A stretch of DNA of 15,020 nucleotides from an uncultured Desulfobacterales bacterium (GCA_937925895.1 CALANC010000155.1:1-15020), one strand, 5' to 3'. Shown: positions 6,114-13,421, numbered from the stretch's first letter. Program-made: numbers and translations. Notes: generated by a model not told the origin, from the sequence alone.

Positions 6114-8900
6114 ATGAACGCTGACTCCCGTAAAAAAGAAGGTCCACTTGCCAAGCTGTGTGTTGCTGATCCGGATTTGGCTAAGAAGGTAACTGCCGTT
6201 TTGGATCAGAAGAATAGCCCGGTTCCCGAATTGATTCTATCCATGCTGGTTGAAGAAACGTTGTGGAGCCTGTCTCAGGAAATCTCTTTCGGCCAGTCCG
6301 TGGCAGCGGGATATCTTGATCTTATCGGCGAGACAAGTCTGAGCAAGATAAAACAATACAGGAATCTCGTTCGTGCCTTCGGAAAGAAGGGCCCAACAAT
6401 CGGGAAAATTATGGCGACGTATCTGGTGCCGGTGTTAAAGCACGATGATAAAATGATTGTTGATCGTTTTCTATCCGTGGTAGATATCATGCTGTCCAAG
6501 GGCCCCTATACATTAAACAGTCCGTTTAAACTTTTACCGTTTTTATTCGGAGAGGAAGACCCTACTTGCGGTTTGTCATATCTTGACTTGCTTGGTGAGA
6601 CCTTTTCAAAAAATCTTTCTTATGTCCAATGCCAGCATTTTTCCTATACATTACCCCAAGCCGTAAGTTCTTTTTCTTCTGAAAGACGTGTCCGGCAGAT
6701 TGAGCAATTGAGATTTGTCATAAAAACAGACTTCCGGCTGGCGGACCCGTTTCTTGACGGCATGCAAAAAGGATTACATCTTCTCTCAAACAATGCCTTA
6801 AGCAGATTTGTTTCAACAGGTCTGGATAAATTAAAGCAAGGCCGCAAGCTGGCTGCAAAATTCCTGTCACTTGAATCGAAGCTCGGTATGGATACATTCG
6901 CTGATTTCCAGGTGACCGTTCCAATTTCTCAGGTCCAACACCAGTTGAACCGTTACCTTCGCGCCAGAACAGGCATGGCAATTTCAGTTCGTCCCATCTC
7001 TTCCCTTTCCAAATTTTGTATTGAGGCAAAGGGTGTTGAACCAGTTGTATGTTCAGATGGGAAATTCATCTACCTTCCTTCCGAGATCGGTATGTTTTCA
7101 AATAAAGCGGAGAATTTGAAGCTCTATAAAACTCTTGTGAAGCTTGAGGCAGGGCACTATGAATTTCATACTTTCGATTTTGACCTGGAAAAAGCCATGG
7201 ATCGATGTAAAGGGATGACGGAAGGTAGAATGAAGCATGTGGGGTTGAAGGAATGTTCAGATATGGAACATTTTTTCTCATTTTTTCCCATAAAAGCGCT
7301 TGCTGCTGATCTGTTTACGATTTTTGAACATGGTCGAATCAGAGTTATGCTGAACAAACAATACCCCGGTCTTATCAAAAAAACGCTTCCTGTGCTGCAA
7401 GGGGAGGCAGAGCGAATGATTAAAAAGGAGAAGCGGGTTGGACCCGTTTTCCTGTTATACCTTATTATATCCTTAGACTTGTCTGTTGAAAAGAAGTGGG
7501 GAATCACCCCTCACATTCAGGCACAGGTGAAGAAAATTACAGATCTGTTTGAAAAAAAAATGGTAGAAGATCACGCTGTCGAGACCTGTGCGGAGATGGT
7601 ATCCTTTACCTATCCGAAGGTAGCAGAAATTGTGTCTTCAACGAAAGACACAGAACCCGGAGACGACCGTTACCTCCCCTTGGCAACTCCGTTTGGCCGC
7701 AAATTAATGCCGGATTTTTTCTTCTCGACCCACTACAGTTATGAGAACCTGGCCAGAAAATTAAAGGCCCGACTCGGGGAACAAGGATTTAAGATTTACA
7801 AATCAGATATTAAGCGGTGTCTTATTGAGAACAACGGAATTGTGTCGCACCAGAATCTAAAGGACATTATACAATGTACTCGGGAAAACAGTCGGTATCA
7901 TCATATGCAACAGCACCAGATCCCTATAGACCTATCCTGGCTTGACCTGTCCGAGCTGTTTGATACGGATGGTGTCTACCAGCTCCAGAGCGAAGAGTTC
8001 TCGGGTCCTGTGTTCTGGTATAGAGAATGGGATTGTAACCTGCAAGATTATCTCCAGACTCATGTAAGAGTATTGGACAAAACGATCACTGGTATTGAAA
8101 ATGACTTTTACCAACGAGCACTAAAAACACATGGTGGACTGGTTAAGAGGATACGTCGTGCTTTTGAACTCCTTAAACCCGAGGGTCTTGTGCGATTGAG
8201 GCAATGGAACGAAGGAGAGGAGTTTGATTATCGGGCGATGTTAGACTTTATGGTAGATAAAAAAGCCGGGAAAATACCTTCAGATCGACTGTATATCAAA
8301 CACATCAAACAGACGCGAGACGTTTCTGTTCTTTTGCTGGTGGATCTTTCACGTTCGACGGCAAACATTGTTTTTGACTCACAGGCGACAGTTCTGGACG
8401 TGGAGAAAGAGGCGATCATCCTTTTTTGCAAGGCGCTGGAAGTTGTAGGAGATGCCTTTGCCATTGCGGGCTTTTCAGGCACTGGTCGTTTGGGTGTTGA
8501 TTATATGCGAATAAAAGATTTTGACGAGATCATGAATGATACCGTAAAACAGCGCATCAATGCATTGACACCCCATCGAAGCACCAGGATGGGGGCTGCC
8601 ATTCGCCATGCCACGAGTCTACTTGAAAAGGTCTCAACTAAAGTCCGCATGCTTATTATCCTAAGTGATGGTTTCCCCAACGATGTTGATTACAAAAGGG
8701 AGTATGCCATTGAGGATACGCGCAAGGCAATTGTTGAAGCGCGCTCAAAAAATTTATTTGTCCATGGGATAACCATTAATTTTGCTGCTGGTTCCAAGCT
8801 CGATGATTTATACGGGAACGTTCATCATAACATCATATCAGATGTTCGTGAGCTTCCTGACAAGCTGTTGTCTATTTATGGTCGCCTGACACGTAATTAG
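6114..8900 (+). CDS. CbbO/NorD-like protein with C-terminal von Willebrand factor A domain
   Basis: This is the 928-residue partner of the preceding ATPase. The N-terminal half is helical with no recognised motif. A central CbbO/NorD-type segment includes LEAGHYEFHTFDFDL (His348, Glu350) and LFTIFEHGRI (Glu405, Arg408). The C-terminal VWA domain starts near residue 735, with a complete MIDAS metal site: Asp744-x-Ser746-x-Ser748, Thr824 and Asp852 (in SDGFPND). By family knowledge the VWA domain binds the target through a metal-bridged acidic residue while the ATPase ring supplies force. It is longer than the CbbO and NorD proteins I know of (roughly 600-800 residues), the excess being N-terminal. 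The ATG at 6114 has only a weak upstream signal, so translational coupling is likely. No RuBisCO, nitric oxide reductase or other client gene is present here. Palindrome B begins on the first base after the TAG stop. Confidence 0.9.
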   Translation: MNADSRKKEGPLAKLCVADPDLAKKVTAVLDQKNSPVPELILSMLVEETLWSLSQEISFGQSVAAGYLDLIGETSLSKIKQYRNLVRAFGKKGPTIGKIMATYLVPVLKHDDKMIVDRFLSVVDIMLSKGPYTLNSPFKLLPFLFGEEDPTCGLSYLDLLGETFSKNLSYVQCQHFSYTLPQAVSSFSSERRVRQIEQLRFVIKTDFRLADPFLDGMQKGLHLLSNNALSRFVSTGLDKLKQGRKLAAKFLSLESKLGMDTFADFQVTVPISQVQHQLNRYLRARTGMAISVRPISSLSKFCIEAKGVEPVVCSDGKFIYLPSEIGMFSNKAENLKLYKTLVKLEAGHYEFHTFDFDLEKAMDRCKGMTEGRMKHVGLKECSDMEHFFSFFPIKALAADLFTIFEHGRIRVMLNKQYPGLIKKTLPVLQGEAERMIKKEKRVGPVFLLYLIISLDLSVEKKWGITPHIQAQVKKITDLFEKKMVEDHAVETCAEMVSFTYPKVAEIVSSTKDTEPGDDRYLPLATPFGRKLMPDFFFSTHYSYENLARKLKARLGEQGFKIYKSDIKRCLIENNGIVSHQNLKDIIQCTRENSRYHHMQQHQIPIDLSWLDLSELFDTDGVYQLQSEEFSGPVFWYREWDCNLQDYLQTHVRVLDKTITGIENDFYQRALKTHGGLVKRIRRAFELLKPEGLVRLRQWNEGEEFDYRAMLDFMVDKKAGKIPSDRLYIKHIKQTRDVSVLLLVDLSRSTANIVFDSQATVLDVEKEAIILFCKALEVVGDAFAIAGFSGTGRLGVDYMRIKDFDEIMNDTVKQRINALTPHRSTRMGAAIRHATSLLEKVSTKVRMLIILSDGFPNDVDYKREYAIEDTRKAIVEARSKNLFVHGITINFAAGSKLDDLYGNVHHNIISDVRELPDKLLSIYGRLTRN

Positions 8901-9040
8901 TTTCCATCCATAAATGGCCCTTTTTGCCCGGATCTGCGTTCTCCGCGGGTTTTCGGTTGCGGGCTACAGGGAGTACGCCTCACCGTAAACCCTTGTGCGG
9001 CCTTGATCTGGACAAAAATTGCTCATTTATGAATAGGAAA
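8901..9040. repeat. palindromic element B (140 bp) abutting a stop codon
   Basis: The ends are inverted: TTTCC 8901-8905 with GGAAA 9036-9040; CATAAATG 8909-8916 with CATTTATG 9024-9031; TTTTTG 8921-8926 with CAAAAA 9013-9018; GATC 8931-8934 with GATC 9005-9008; GGGTTT 8947-8952 with AAACCC 8987-8992; CGGT 8954-8957 with ACCG 8982-8985. The unpaired arms are CTGCGTT (8934-8940) opposite GCCTTG (9000-9005), the same pair seen in element A. The whole is one long imperfect hairpin, likely also able to act on the 3' end of the upstream mRNA. No open reading frame lies inside. Confidence 0.8.
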
Positions 9041-9046
9041 CACTCC

Positions 9047-9075
9047 GTGTCCATTTTAAAGCTGTGTATGGACAC
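9047..9075. promoter_or_regulatory. 8-bp perfect inverted repeat upstream of the 138-residue gene
   Basis: GTGTCCAT (9047-9054) and ATGGACAC (9068-9075) are perfect reverse complements separated by 13 bases. They sit 16 bases before the ATG at 9092 and just before its AAGAGGAG ribosome binding site. It could be a repressor operator or an RNA hairpin affecting translation; neither is proven. No clear -35/-10 pair was found. Confidence 0.45.
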
Positions 9076-9091
9076 TAATTAAGAGGAGCGT

Positions 9092-9508
9092 ATGCTTATC
9101 CACGATGACATTTTTTCTTGGAAAGGGTGGGGTGGCAAACTGCGCCTTGGAAGCGGAAAATGCAGACTCAGGATATATGATCTCACCAAAAGGAAAGTAA
9201 AAGGACTGACGCATTTAAGACCAATGATCGCGGTCGTTTCTGACATTCCGGAAAGTAACATGTCTGTTAAAAGCTGTATCAGCCATATTGCTACTTTAGT
9301 TTCAAAGGAATTCAATATTGAACCCCAACGCATGCTATGGATCGAATACTATCCTGAAAACAGATATGGGATTAAAGACGTACATATCATACCGGAAAAA
9401 CTGGATGTTGTTGAATTTACCTGGCACGACGATAAGGCCATCAAGCCAAAATGGAGAACCTTAAAACAACCCATGTTAGATGAGATTAAAAAGCTTATAA
9501 ATGACTGA
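9092..9508 (+). CDS. conserved-looking protein of unknown function, 138 residues
   Basis: The ATG at 9092 has a strong AAGAGGAG at 9081-9088, so the start is secure. The protein is soluble-looking, with no signal peptide or membrane segment. It opens with an aromatic and glycine-rich stretch (FSWKGWGGKLRLGSGKCRL, residues 8-26), followed by IYDLTKRKVKGLTHLRPMIAVVSDIP, an Ile/Glu-rich middle around MLWIEYYPENRYG, and VVEFTWHDDKAIKPKWR near the end. Proteins with this spacing of motifs look familiar to me as hypothetical proteins in Proteobacteria, often in accessory regions, but I cannot assign a family or function. It may or may not be linked to the upstream ATPase-VWA pair; the 191-base gap with a long palindrome argues for separate transcription. 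It is convergent with the TPR lipoprotein gene, 28 bases apart. Confidence 0.8.
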   Translation: MLIHDDIFSWKGWGGKLRLGSGKCRLRIYDLTKRKVKGLTHLRPMIAVVSDIPESNMSVKSCISHIATLVSKEFNIEPQRMLWIEYYPENRYGIKDVHIIPEKLDVVEFTWHDDKAIKPKWRTLKQPMLDEIKKLIND

Positions 9509-9536
9509 CTGAAGTATGGAGCTATTTTGACAGGTC

Positions 9537-10469
9537 TTATTTGCAGGGGTTTTCATAAGTCTTTCCTTCGAGCCATCTTTTCACGAAATGTTTTGTTACG
9601 CTTATGTTAAGGTCTGTATTTTTCGAAACCGTTTCCAGTTGTCTCATTATCTTACTTACTTTTTTGTGATTTCGATTAAGGGCATAAATCTTAATGCTTC
9701 TTTTGAGATAATTCACTGCCGGTTCATTTTTTCCCTGAAGCAAATAAGCGGATCCGATGGCGGCTAAATCATCTGCGATTCCTTTTGAGAATTCTGCCAG
9801 GCGATCTGCTTCCAGAGCTGCTTTAAAAAAGTTTACGGCCTTTTCGTATTGTTTTGTCTCCAGCATGAGGTTGCCCATGGCAAAATTTACGTTTGCAAGC
9901 TCTGATAAGTTATTCGGCTGCACGGTGGCGACAGCTTTTTGGAGTGTATCCTCAGCCTGTGCGTATTCCTTTTTTTTGATCAAAAGAATGCCCCTAATAT
10001 TCAAAAGTGGGGCAAAAACTATTTTCTCTTTTTCTGAAATATTTTCCGCGAGTCTTAAGGATTCTGCTGCTTCCTCGAGCATCCCGCTGTCAATCAGCGC
10101 GGCTGCTTTATTAGACAGTACTTGTATAACGCCTTTTTTGTCACCATAGCTGTGATATATGGCTAAAGATTCATCAAAAAAAAGTACAGCGCTTTCTAAG
10201 TCCCCTGTAGTTCTGTAGACGTTGCCGATATTATTCAGACTCATGGCGACACCGCTTAATTGATCCGAAGCTGTGAAAAGTTCGTGAGCTCTGAAAAAAT
10301 ATGCCAGGGAATCCTTGTAACATCCTTTGTTATATCTTGTTATTCCCCGGGTGATTTCTTTTATACCCGCATCCGAAGGTTCGGGGGGTTTTTTTGCAGA
10401 GTTGCTCCCTGCACAGGCAAACAACAGAATGGCCAAAAGTAAACCGGGTATCACCAATATTTTTTTCAT
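9537..10469 (-). CDS. TPR-repeat lipoprotein
   Basis: This 310-residue protein starts MKKILVIPGLLLAILLFAC, a lipoprotein signal peptide with a lipobox ending at Cys19. It should be lipidated and anchored facing the periplasm or on the outer membrane. After a short Ser/Pro-rich linker it has about six tetratricopeptide repeats (roughly residues 35-66, 75-108, 115-146, 155-184, 193-224, 233-264) with the usual small-residue and aromatic pattern, for example LNNIGNVYRTTGDLESAVLFFDESL. Such proteins are protein-protein scaffolds; the partner is unknown. I chose the ATG at 10469 because AAAGG lies 5 bases upstream; a TTG at 10505 in the same frame has no ribosome binding site and would bury the signal peptide. 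A sigma70-like promoter lies about 57 bases upstream (10526-10554). The gene is monocistronic by layout. Confidence 0.88.
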   Translation of the reverse strand: MKKILVIPGLLLAILLFACAGSNSAKKPPEPSDAGIKEITRGITRYNKGCYKDSLAYFFRAHELFTASDQLSGVAMSLNNIGNVYRTTGDLESAVLFFDESLAIYHSYGDKKGVIQVLSNKAAALIDSGMLEEAAESLRLAENISEKEKIVFAPLLNIRGILLIKKKEYAQAEDTLQKAVATVQPNNLSELANVNFAMGNLMLETKQYEKAVNFFKAALEADRLAEFSKGIADDLAAIGSAYLLQGKNEPAVNYLKRSIKIYALNRNHKKVSKIMRQLETVSKNTDLNISVTKHFVKRWLEGKTYENPCK

Positions 10470-10525
10470 AACAACCTTTTCGAAAGAAGATATTTGTCTG
10501 TTCAATTTTATCCTTAATTCATCAT

Positions 10526-10554
10526 TCTATACTATTGTAAAACTGGAAAGTCAA
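10526..10554 (-). promoter_or_regulatory. sigma70-type promoter of the TPR lipoprotein gene
   Basis: On the minus strand TTGACT (10554-10549) and TATAGA (10531-10526) are separated by exactly 17 bases. Transcription would begin near 10519 and give a leader of about 50 bases before the ATG at 10469. Confidence 0.5.
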
Positions 10555-10688
10555 AACCTGGCTGGTCTATGGTTTAGGGAAAATATCCTGATGACCAGGA
10601 GATCATTCCATGTGGGGCGATTCCTTATTCTTCTAAGTCATACATGGCATTATCGGTTTTTGACCGTTTCCGTTTAAGGAAAAACTGT

Positions 10689-10717
10689 TTGACAGAACTA
10701 ACCGGATTTTCTATAAA
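10689..10717 (+). promoter_or_regulatory. strong sigma70-type promoter upstream of the antiporter
   Basis: TTGACA (10689-10694, perfect consensus) and TATAAA (10712-10717, five of six) are separated by 17 bases. This is the best promoter match in the window. It points at the antiporter gene and predicts a long 5' leader of about 185 bases (about 10724-10909) containing the hairpin at 10786-10826. Confidence 0.6.
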
Positions 10718-10785
10718 TTTATTGGATGATAATGTGTGTTCGATCCACCCTTTAACCCCCAATTCTCAAAATAACGTTCCGTTTC

Positions 10786-10826
10786 AGCCGCCGGATAATT
10801 TAGATTCACTAAATCGTCCGGCGGCT
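10786..10826. promoter_or_regulatory. strong stem-loop in the antiporter 5' leader
   Basis: AGCCGCCGGA (10786-10795) pairs perfectly with TCCGGCGGCT (10817-10826). Inside it, ATTTAG pairs with CTAAAT across a TA/CG bulge, leaving a five-base loop. It is followed by TATTAATAG rather than a T-run, so it is not a clean intrinsic terminator. It lies between the predicted promoter and the start at 10910 and may be an attenuator, an mRNA stabiliser, a protein-binding palindrome or a REP-like repeat. The rest of the 440-base gap (10470-10909) holds the two promoters and no credible gene. Confidence 0.7.
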
Positions 10827-10909
10827 TATTAATAGTATGGGGATACACGACACCATCAGAACATTTTTTTGAGGATTAATTTAGGTTAGTTAAAAAAAAG
10901 AGGGCAACA

Positions 10910-12394
10910 ATGGCTTACAGTTTGGCAATCATCATTCTATTTGGCTTAATGGGCGATTACCTGTTTAGACGTATTAAGTTGCCGGGTCTTATCGGTATGC
11001 TAATCGTTGGCGTTCTGGTAGGTCCTTATGTGTCGAACCTTATGTTGCCGGAAATGATGAAGGTTTCTTATGATTTCAGAAAAATAGCGCTGATTGTGAT
11101 CCTGTTGCGGGCCGGATTTGAGCTCCGGCGTGATGCTTTAAAAAGGGTTGGACGAGCCGCGGTAATTATGAGTATGGTTCCTGCTATTTTTGAAATCGGG
11201 GGCGTCATGCTGGTGGCACCGAAATTGCTGCATATGACTTATCTTGAAGCAGCAATTCTTGGTTCTATACTGGCGGCCGTGTCTCCTGCCGTTGTGGTGC
11301 CTTTGATGATAGATTTTATGGATAAGGGCCGTGGGTCTAAGAAGGGGATCCCCACCATGATTCTCGGGGCATCTTCGTTGGATGATGTTTTTGTAATTGT
11401 ACTTTTTACCGTGTTTTTAGGCATGTACGGTGGAGATCAGTCCCATATTTTAATAAAGTTGAGTGCGATTCCCATATCAATTTTTTTTGGAATTATTGTC
11501 GGGCTTATTCCTGGTTATTTCCTGTATCAACTTTTTACAAAATATGACTGGCGTCCACCCAAGCGAACCATAATTGTTATGGGCACTGCCATAATCCTTA
11601 CATGGCTGGAGTCGGTTTGCGAAGAACATATCCCCATAGCAAGCCTCTTAAGTGTTATGGCCTTAGGCTTTATTATTTTGGAAAAATCCGAGCCCATCGC
11701 TCATGTTATTTCACAGAAACTGAAAAAACTGTGGGTATTTGCAGAGCTTCTGCTTTTTGTGCTTGTAGGAGCTCAGGTCAACATCCATGTCGCATGGGAA
11801 GCAGGTGTCGCAGGTGCTGTGGTTATCTTTGTCGGACTCGTATTCAGAAGTGTCGGAACGTATGTGTCGCTTTTCGGTACCCCTTTTGATTGGAAGGAAA
11901 AGCTCTTTTGTGTGGTCGCCTATATTCCCAAAGCAACGGTACAGGCAGCTATCGGCGCGGTCCCGCTTGCCGCCGGTGTAGCCTCCGGAGAAGTGATTCT
12001 TGCCGTGGCGGTTTTGTCAATTCTCTTAACCGCGCCTATAGGAGCGATCGGTATTATGATTTTTGGCGAAAGAATTCTGGATCATGGAGAACGCTCCATG
12101 TATCGGTTCAAAGAGCTACGGGAAACACTTTCACTTCCCCATGTGGGAGAGCGGGTGAGAAGCAAACACTCGGGCAGAATATGGAAGGTGATCGAGCAGA
12201 AAGAAGTGTGGTTGGAAGAGCCTTCAACTGCAGAAACATCGGAGGGTTCGCACGATATATTTCCAGCAATTTATTTGCGTTATTGGAGGGAAGAGGAAGG
12301 CAATGAACGGGGCAAAGGAAGAACCATATCGTTTTTCTACAGCCAAAAGGATCCTTCCTTTCTGGATCATTGGGAAATTCTTTATGACTGGTAA
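10910..12394 (+). CDS. cation:proton antiporter (Na+/H+ exchanger family)
   Basis: This 494-residue inner-membrane protein has about 11-13 hydrophobic segments over residues 1-388, laid out as in the sodium/hydrogen exchanger family. It begins with a GDYLFRRIKLPGLIGMLIVGVLVGP-type first pair of helices. It has the LLRAGFELRRDALKR loop (65-79) and a helix with GASSLDDVF (153-161), in which Asp158-Asp159 is the likely ion-binding pair. IPKATVQAAIGAVPL (339-353) supplies a conserved-looking lysine (Lys341) in a late helix. Exchange of Na+ or K+ for H+ is expected; ion specificity cannot be read from the sequence. After residue 388 there is a hydrophilic tail of about 105 residues with WKVIEQKEVWLEEP and IYLRYWREEEG, of no family I recognise, likely cytoplasmic and perhaps regulatory. 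GAGGG lies just upstream of the ATG. A strong promoter and leader hairpin precede it, and palindrome C starts at its stop codon. Confidence 0.88.
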   Translation: MAYSLAIIILFGLMGDYLFRRIKLPGLIGMLIVGVLVGPYVSNLMLPEMMKVSYDFRKIALIVILLRAGFELRRDALKRVGRAAVIMSMVPAIFEIGGVMLVAPKLLHMTYLEAAILGSILAAVSPAVVVPLMIDFMDKGRGSKKGIPTMILGASSLDDVFVIVLFTVFLGMYGGDQSHILIKLSAIPISIFFGIIVGLIPGYFLYQLFTKYDWRPPKRTIIVMGTAIILTWLESVCEEHIPIASLLSVMALGFIILEKSEPIAHVISQKLKKLWVFAELLLFVLVGAQVNIHVAWEAGVAGAVVIFVGLVFRSVGTYVSLFGTPFDWKEKLFCVVAYIPKATVQAAIGAVPLAAGVASGEVILAVAVLSILLTAPIGAIGIMIFGERILDHGERSMYRFKELRETLSLPHVGERVRSKHSGRIWKVIEQKEVWLEEPSTAETSEGSHDIFPAIYLRYWREEEGNERGKGRTISFFYSQKDPSFLDHWEILYDW

Positions 12395-12495
12395 ATATAC
12401 GACCCGAAGGTTCCCATATGCTGCGTTATTGAGGGTTCGAAGTAGGGTACTACGACTTCATTTCCTATGTAAACCTCCGGGTCGGACAAAATTTA
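12392..12495. repeat. palindromic element C (about 104 bp) starting at a stop codon
   Basis: The outer ends TAAAT (12392-12396) and ATTTA (12491-12495) pair; the first TAA is the stop of the antiporter gene. CGACCCG (12400-12406) pairs with CGGGTCG (12478-12484), AGGTT with AACCT, CATA with TATG, and the tip GAAGT (12439-12443) with ACTTC (12455-12459). The plus-strand core CTGCGTTATT-N7-CGAAGTA-N3-TACTAC-N2-CTTC (12421-12459) is the same, with identical spacing, as the minus-strand core of element A. This is sequence-level proof that A and C belong to one family. Confidence 0.8.
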
Positions 12496-12541
12496 GGTAA
12501 TAAATAATAACTTAAGCATTTGATTAAACATGGAGGATATC

Positions 12542-12928
12542 ATGACGTTGAAGGTGATTCATACCGATCAAGCACCCGAAGCTATTGGGCCCTATTCCCA
12601 GGCCGTCTTGTCTGCGCCCTTGATTTTTGTGAGTGGCCAAATTGGGATATTTCCCGAAACCGGAGAATTAATCAGCTCTGATTTTGTCAGCCAGACACAA
12701 CAGGTTTTGAAGAACCTCCGGCAGATCCTGGTGGAAGGAGGGAGCGATTTTGATCAAGTGGTGGCAGTCGATGTCTTTCTGACCGACATCGGAAATTTTT
12801 CAAGATTCAATGAGATCTATGCCGAATATTTTTCCGACCATCGGCCGGCAAGGGCCGTAGTAGAGGTCAGCGCCTTGCCAAAAGATGCCCTGGTGGAAAT
12901 CAAATGTATTGCCCGCACATCCAAGTAG
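12542..12928 (+). CDS. ridA: RidA/YjgF-family imine/enamine deaminase
   Basis: RidA proteins hydrolyse reactive imines and enamines released by pyridoxal-phosphate enzymes, protecting other enzymes. The 128-residue length is typical. Diagnostic segments are IGPYSQAV (15-22), VSGQIGIFPETGEL (30-43), VDVFLTDIGNFSRFNEIY (77-93) and RPARAVVEVSALPKDALVEIKCIA (101-124). Arg104 (the carboxylate-binding arginine) and Glu119 are present, so it should be catalytically competent. I chose ATG 12542 because GGAGG lies 5 bases upstream at 12532-12536; the ATG at 12530 overlaps that ribosome binding site. The gene is convergent with the ProX gene, with stop codons one base apart. The upstream 147 bases are mostly palindrome C, so its promoter must be short or shared with the antiporter transcript. 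Confidence 0.93.
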   Translation: MTLKVIHTDQAPEAIGPYSQAVLSAPLIFVSGQIGIFPETGELISSDFVSQTQQVLKNLRQILVEGGSDFDQVVAVDVFLTDIGNFSRFNEIYAEYFSDHRPARAVVEVSALPKDALVEIKCIARTSK

Positions 12929-12929
12929 T

Positions 12930-13421
12930 CTATTTTTGACCCGGGACATCTAAAATTTGCATCTCGTGCCCTGTATGGTGCAAAAAACGCTTTAGATCGT
13001 CCCGTTTAATAACCAAGGTGGTTGTATTTACAAGGGGGTGAAACTGGAAGGTTTTTGACTTCCACAACCCCCTGTCGATAATCACTTCAACGGCCTTTTG
13101 TGTATCATTGATTACAGCAAGTAAAGACACTGATCCTGGATCGACACCAAGATATTTTTTCAACCGATTAGGAGAACCAAAACGCAATCTGCTGCTTTTG
13201 ATGCGTTTCGGTAATGCTTTCATGTCGACCCGTTTATCACCCGCTACAATAATAATAAAATGCCGATCCCCTTTGTTGTTACGAAAAAAAAGATTTTTTG
13301 TCTTCGCTGCCGGAAGCGGGGGGACGAGGCGGTGGACGTCCTCTACCGTGTAAACCGGGGGGTGTTCATGGCGTTCGTACTTTATCCGGTGTTCATCGAG
13401 GAATTTATAAATGTCAGCCAT
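12930..13421 (-). CDS. ProX/PrdX-type (YbaK-family) aminoacyl-tRNA deacylase
   Basis: This 163-residue stand-alone editing domain is related to the INS domain of prolyl-tRNA synthetase. It hydrolyses mischarged tRNA(Pro), typically Ala-tRNA(Pro). It shows YERHEHPPVYTVEDV (15-29), PAAKTKNLFFRN (37-48) with the family's catalytic lysine at Lys40 or Lys42, VAGDKRVDMKAL (59-70), LRFGSPNRLKKYLGVDPGSVSLLA (79-102) and FHPLVNTTTLVI (127-138). These are the signatures of the ProX branch rather than YbaK. The frame stays open upstream to an ATG at 13520, but that ATG sits between a -35 and a -10, and the 33 extra residues do not resemble the family. ATG 13421 has GGGAG 10 bases upstream and gives the normal length, so it is preferred. 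It is divergent from the putA-like gene. Confidence 0.92.
   Translation of the reverse strand: MADIYKFLDEHRIKYERHEHPPVYTVEDVHRLVPPLPAAKTKNLFFRNNKGDRHFIIIVAGDKRVDMKALPKRIKSSRLRFGSPNRLKKYLGVDPGSVSLLAVINDTQKAVEVIIDRGLWKSKTFQFHPLVNTTTLVIKRDDLKRFLHHTGHEMQILDVPGQK

Noticed and set aside
9757..10149. 130-codon frame opposite the TPR lipoprotein
   Set aside because: It is antisense to a clear TPR protein; its Ala/Ser-rich composition is the mirror of TPR codons.
10786..10826. Intrinsic terminator
   Set aside because: The stem is strong, but neither strand has a T-run immediately after it, and it lies downstream of a promoter facing the antiporter gene.
10644..10832. 62-codon frame upstream of the antiporter
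   Set aside because: It overlaps the predicted promoter and leader hairpin and has no ribosome binding site.
4950..12495. CRISPR array made from the repeated palindromes
   Set aside because: The copies are about 3.5-4 kb apart, differ in length and orientation, and have no regular spacers or cas genes.
12303..12500. 65-codon frame overlapping the end of the antiporter gene
   Set aside because: It has a GAGGAAGG-like signal upstream, but that belongs to antiporter codons; the frame then runs through palindrome C, and the product is basic and domain-free.
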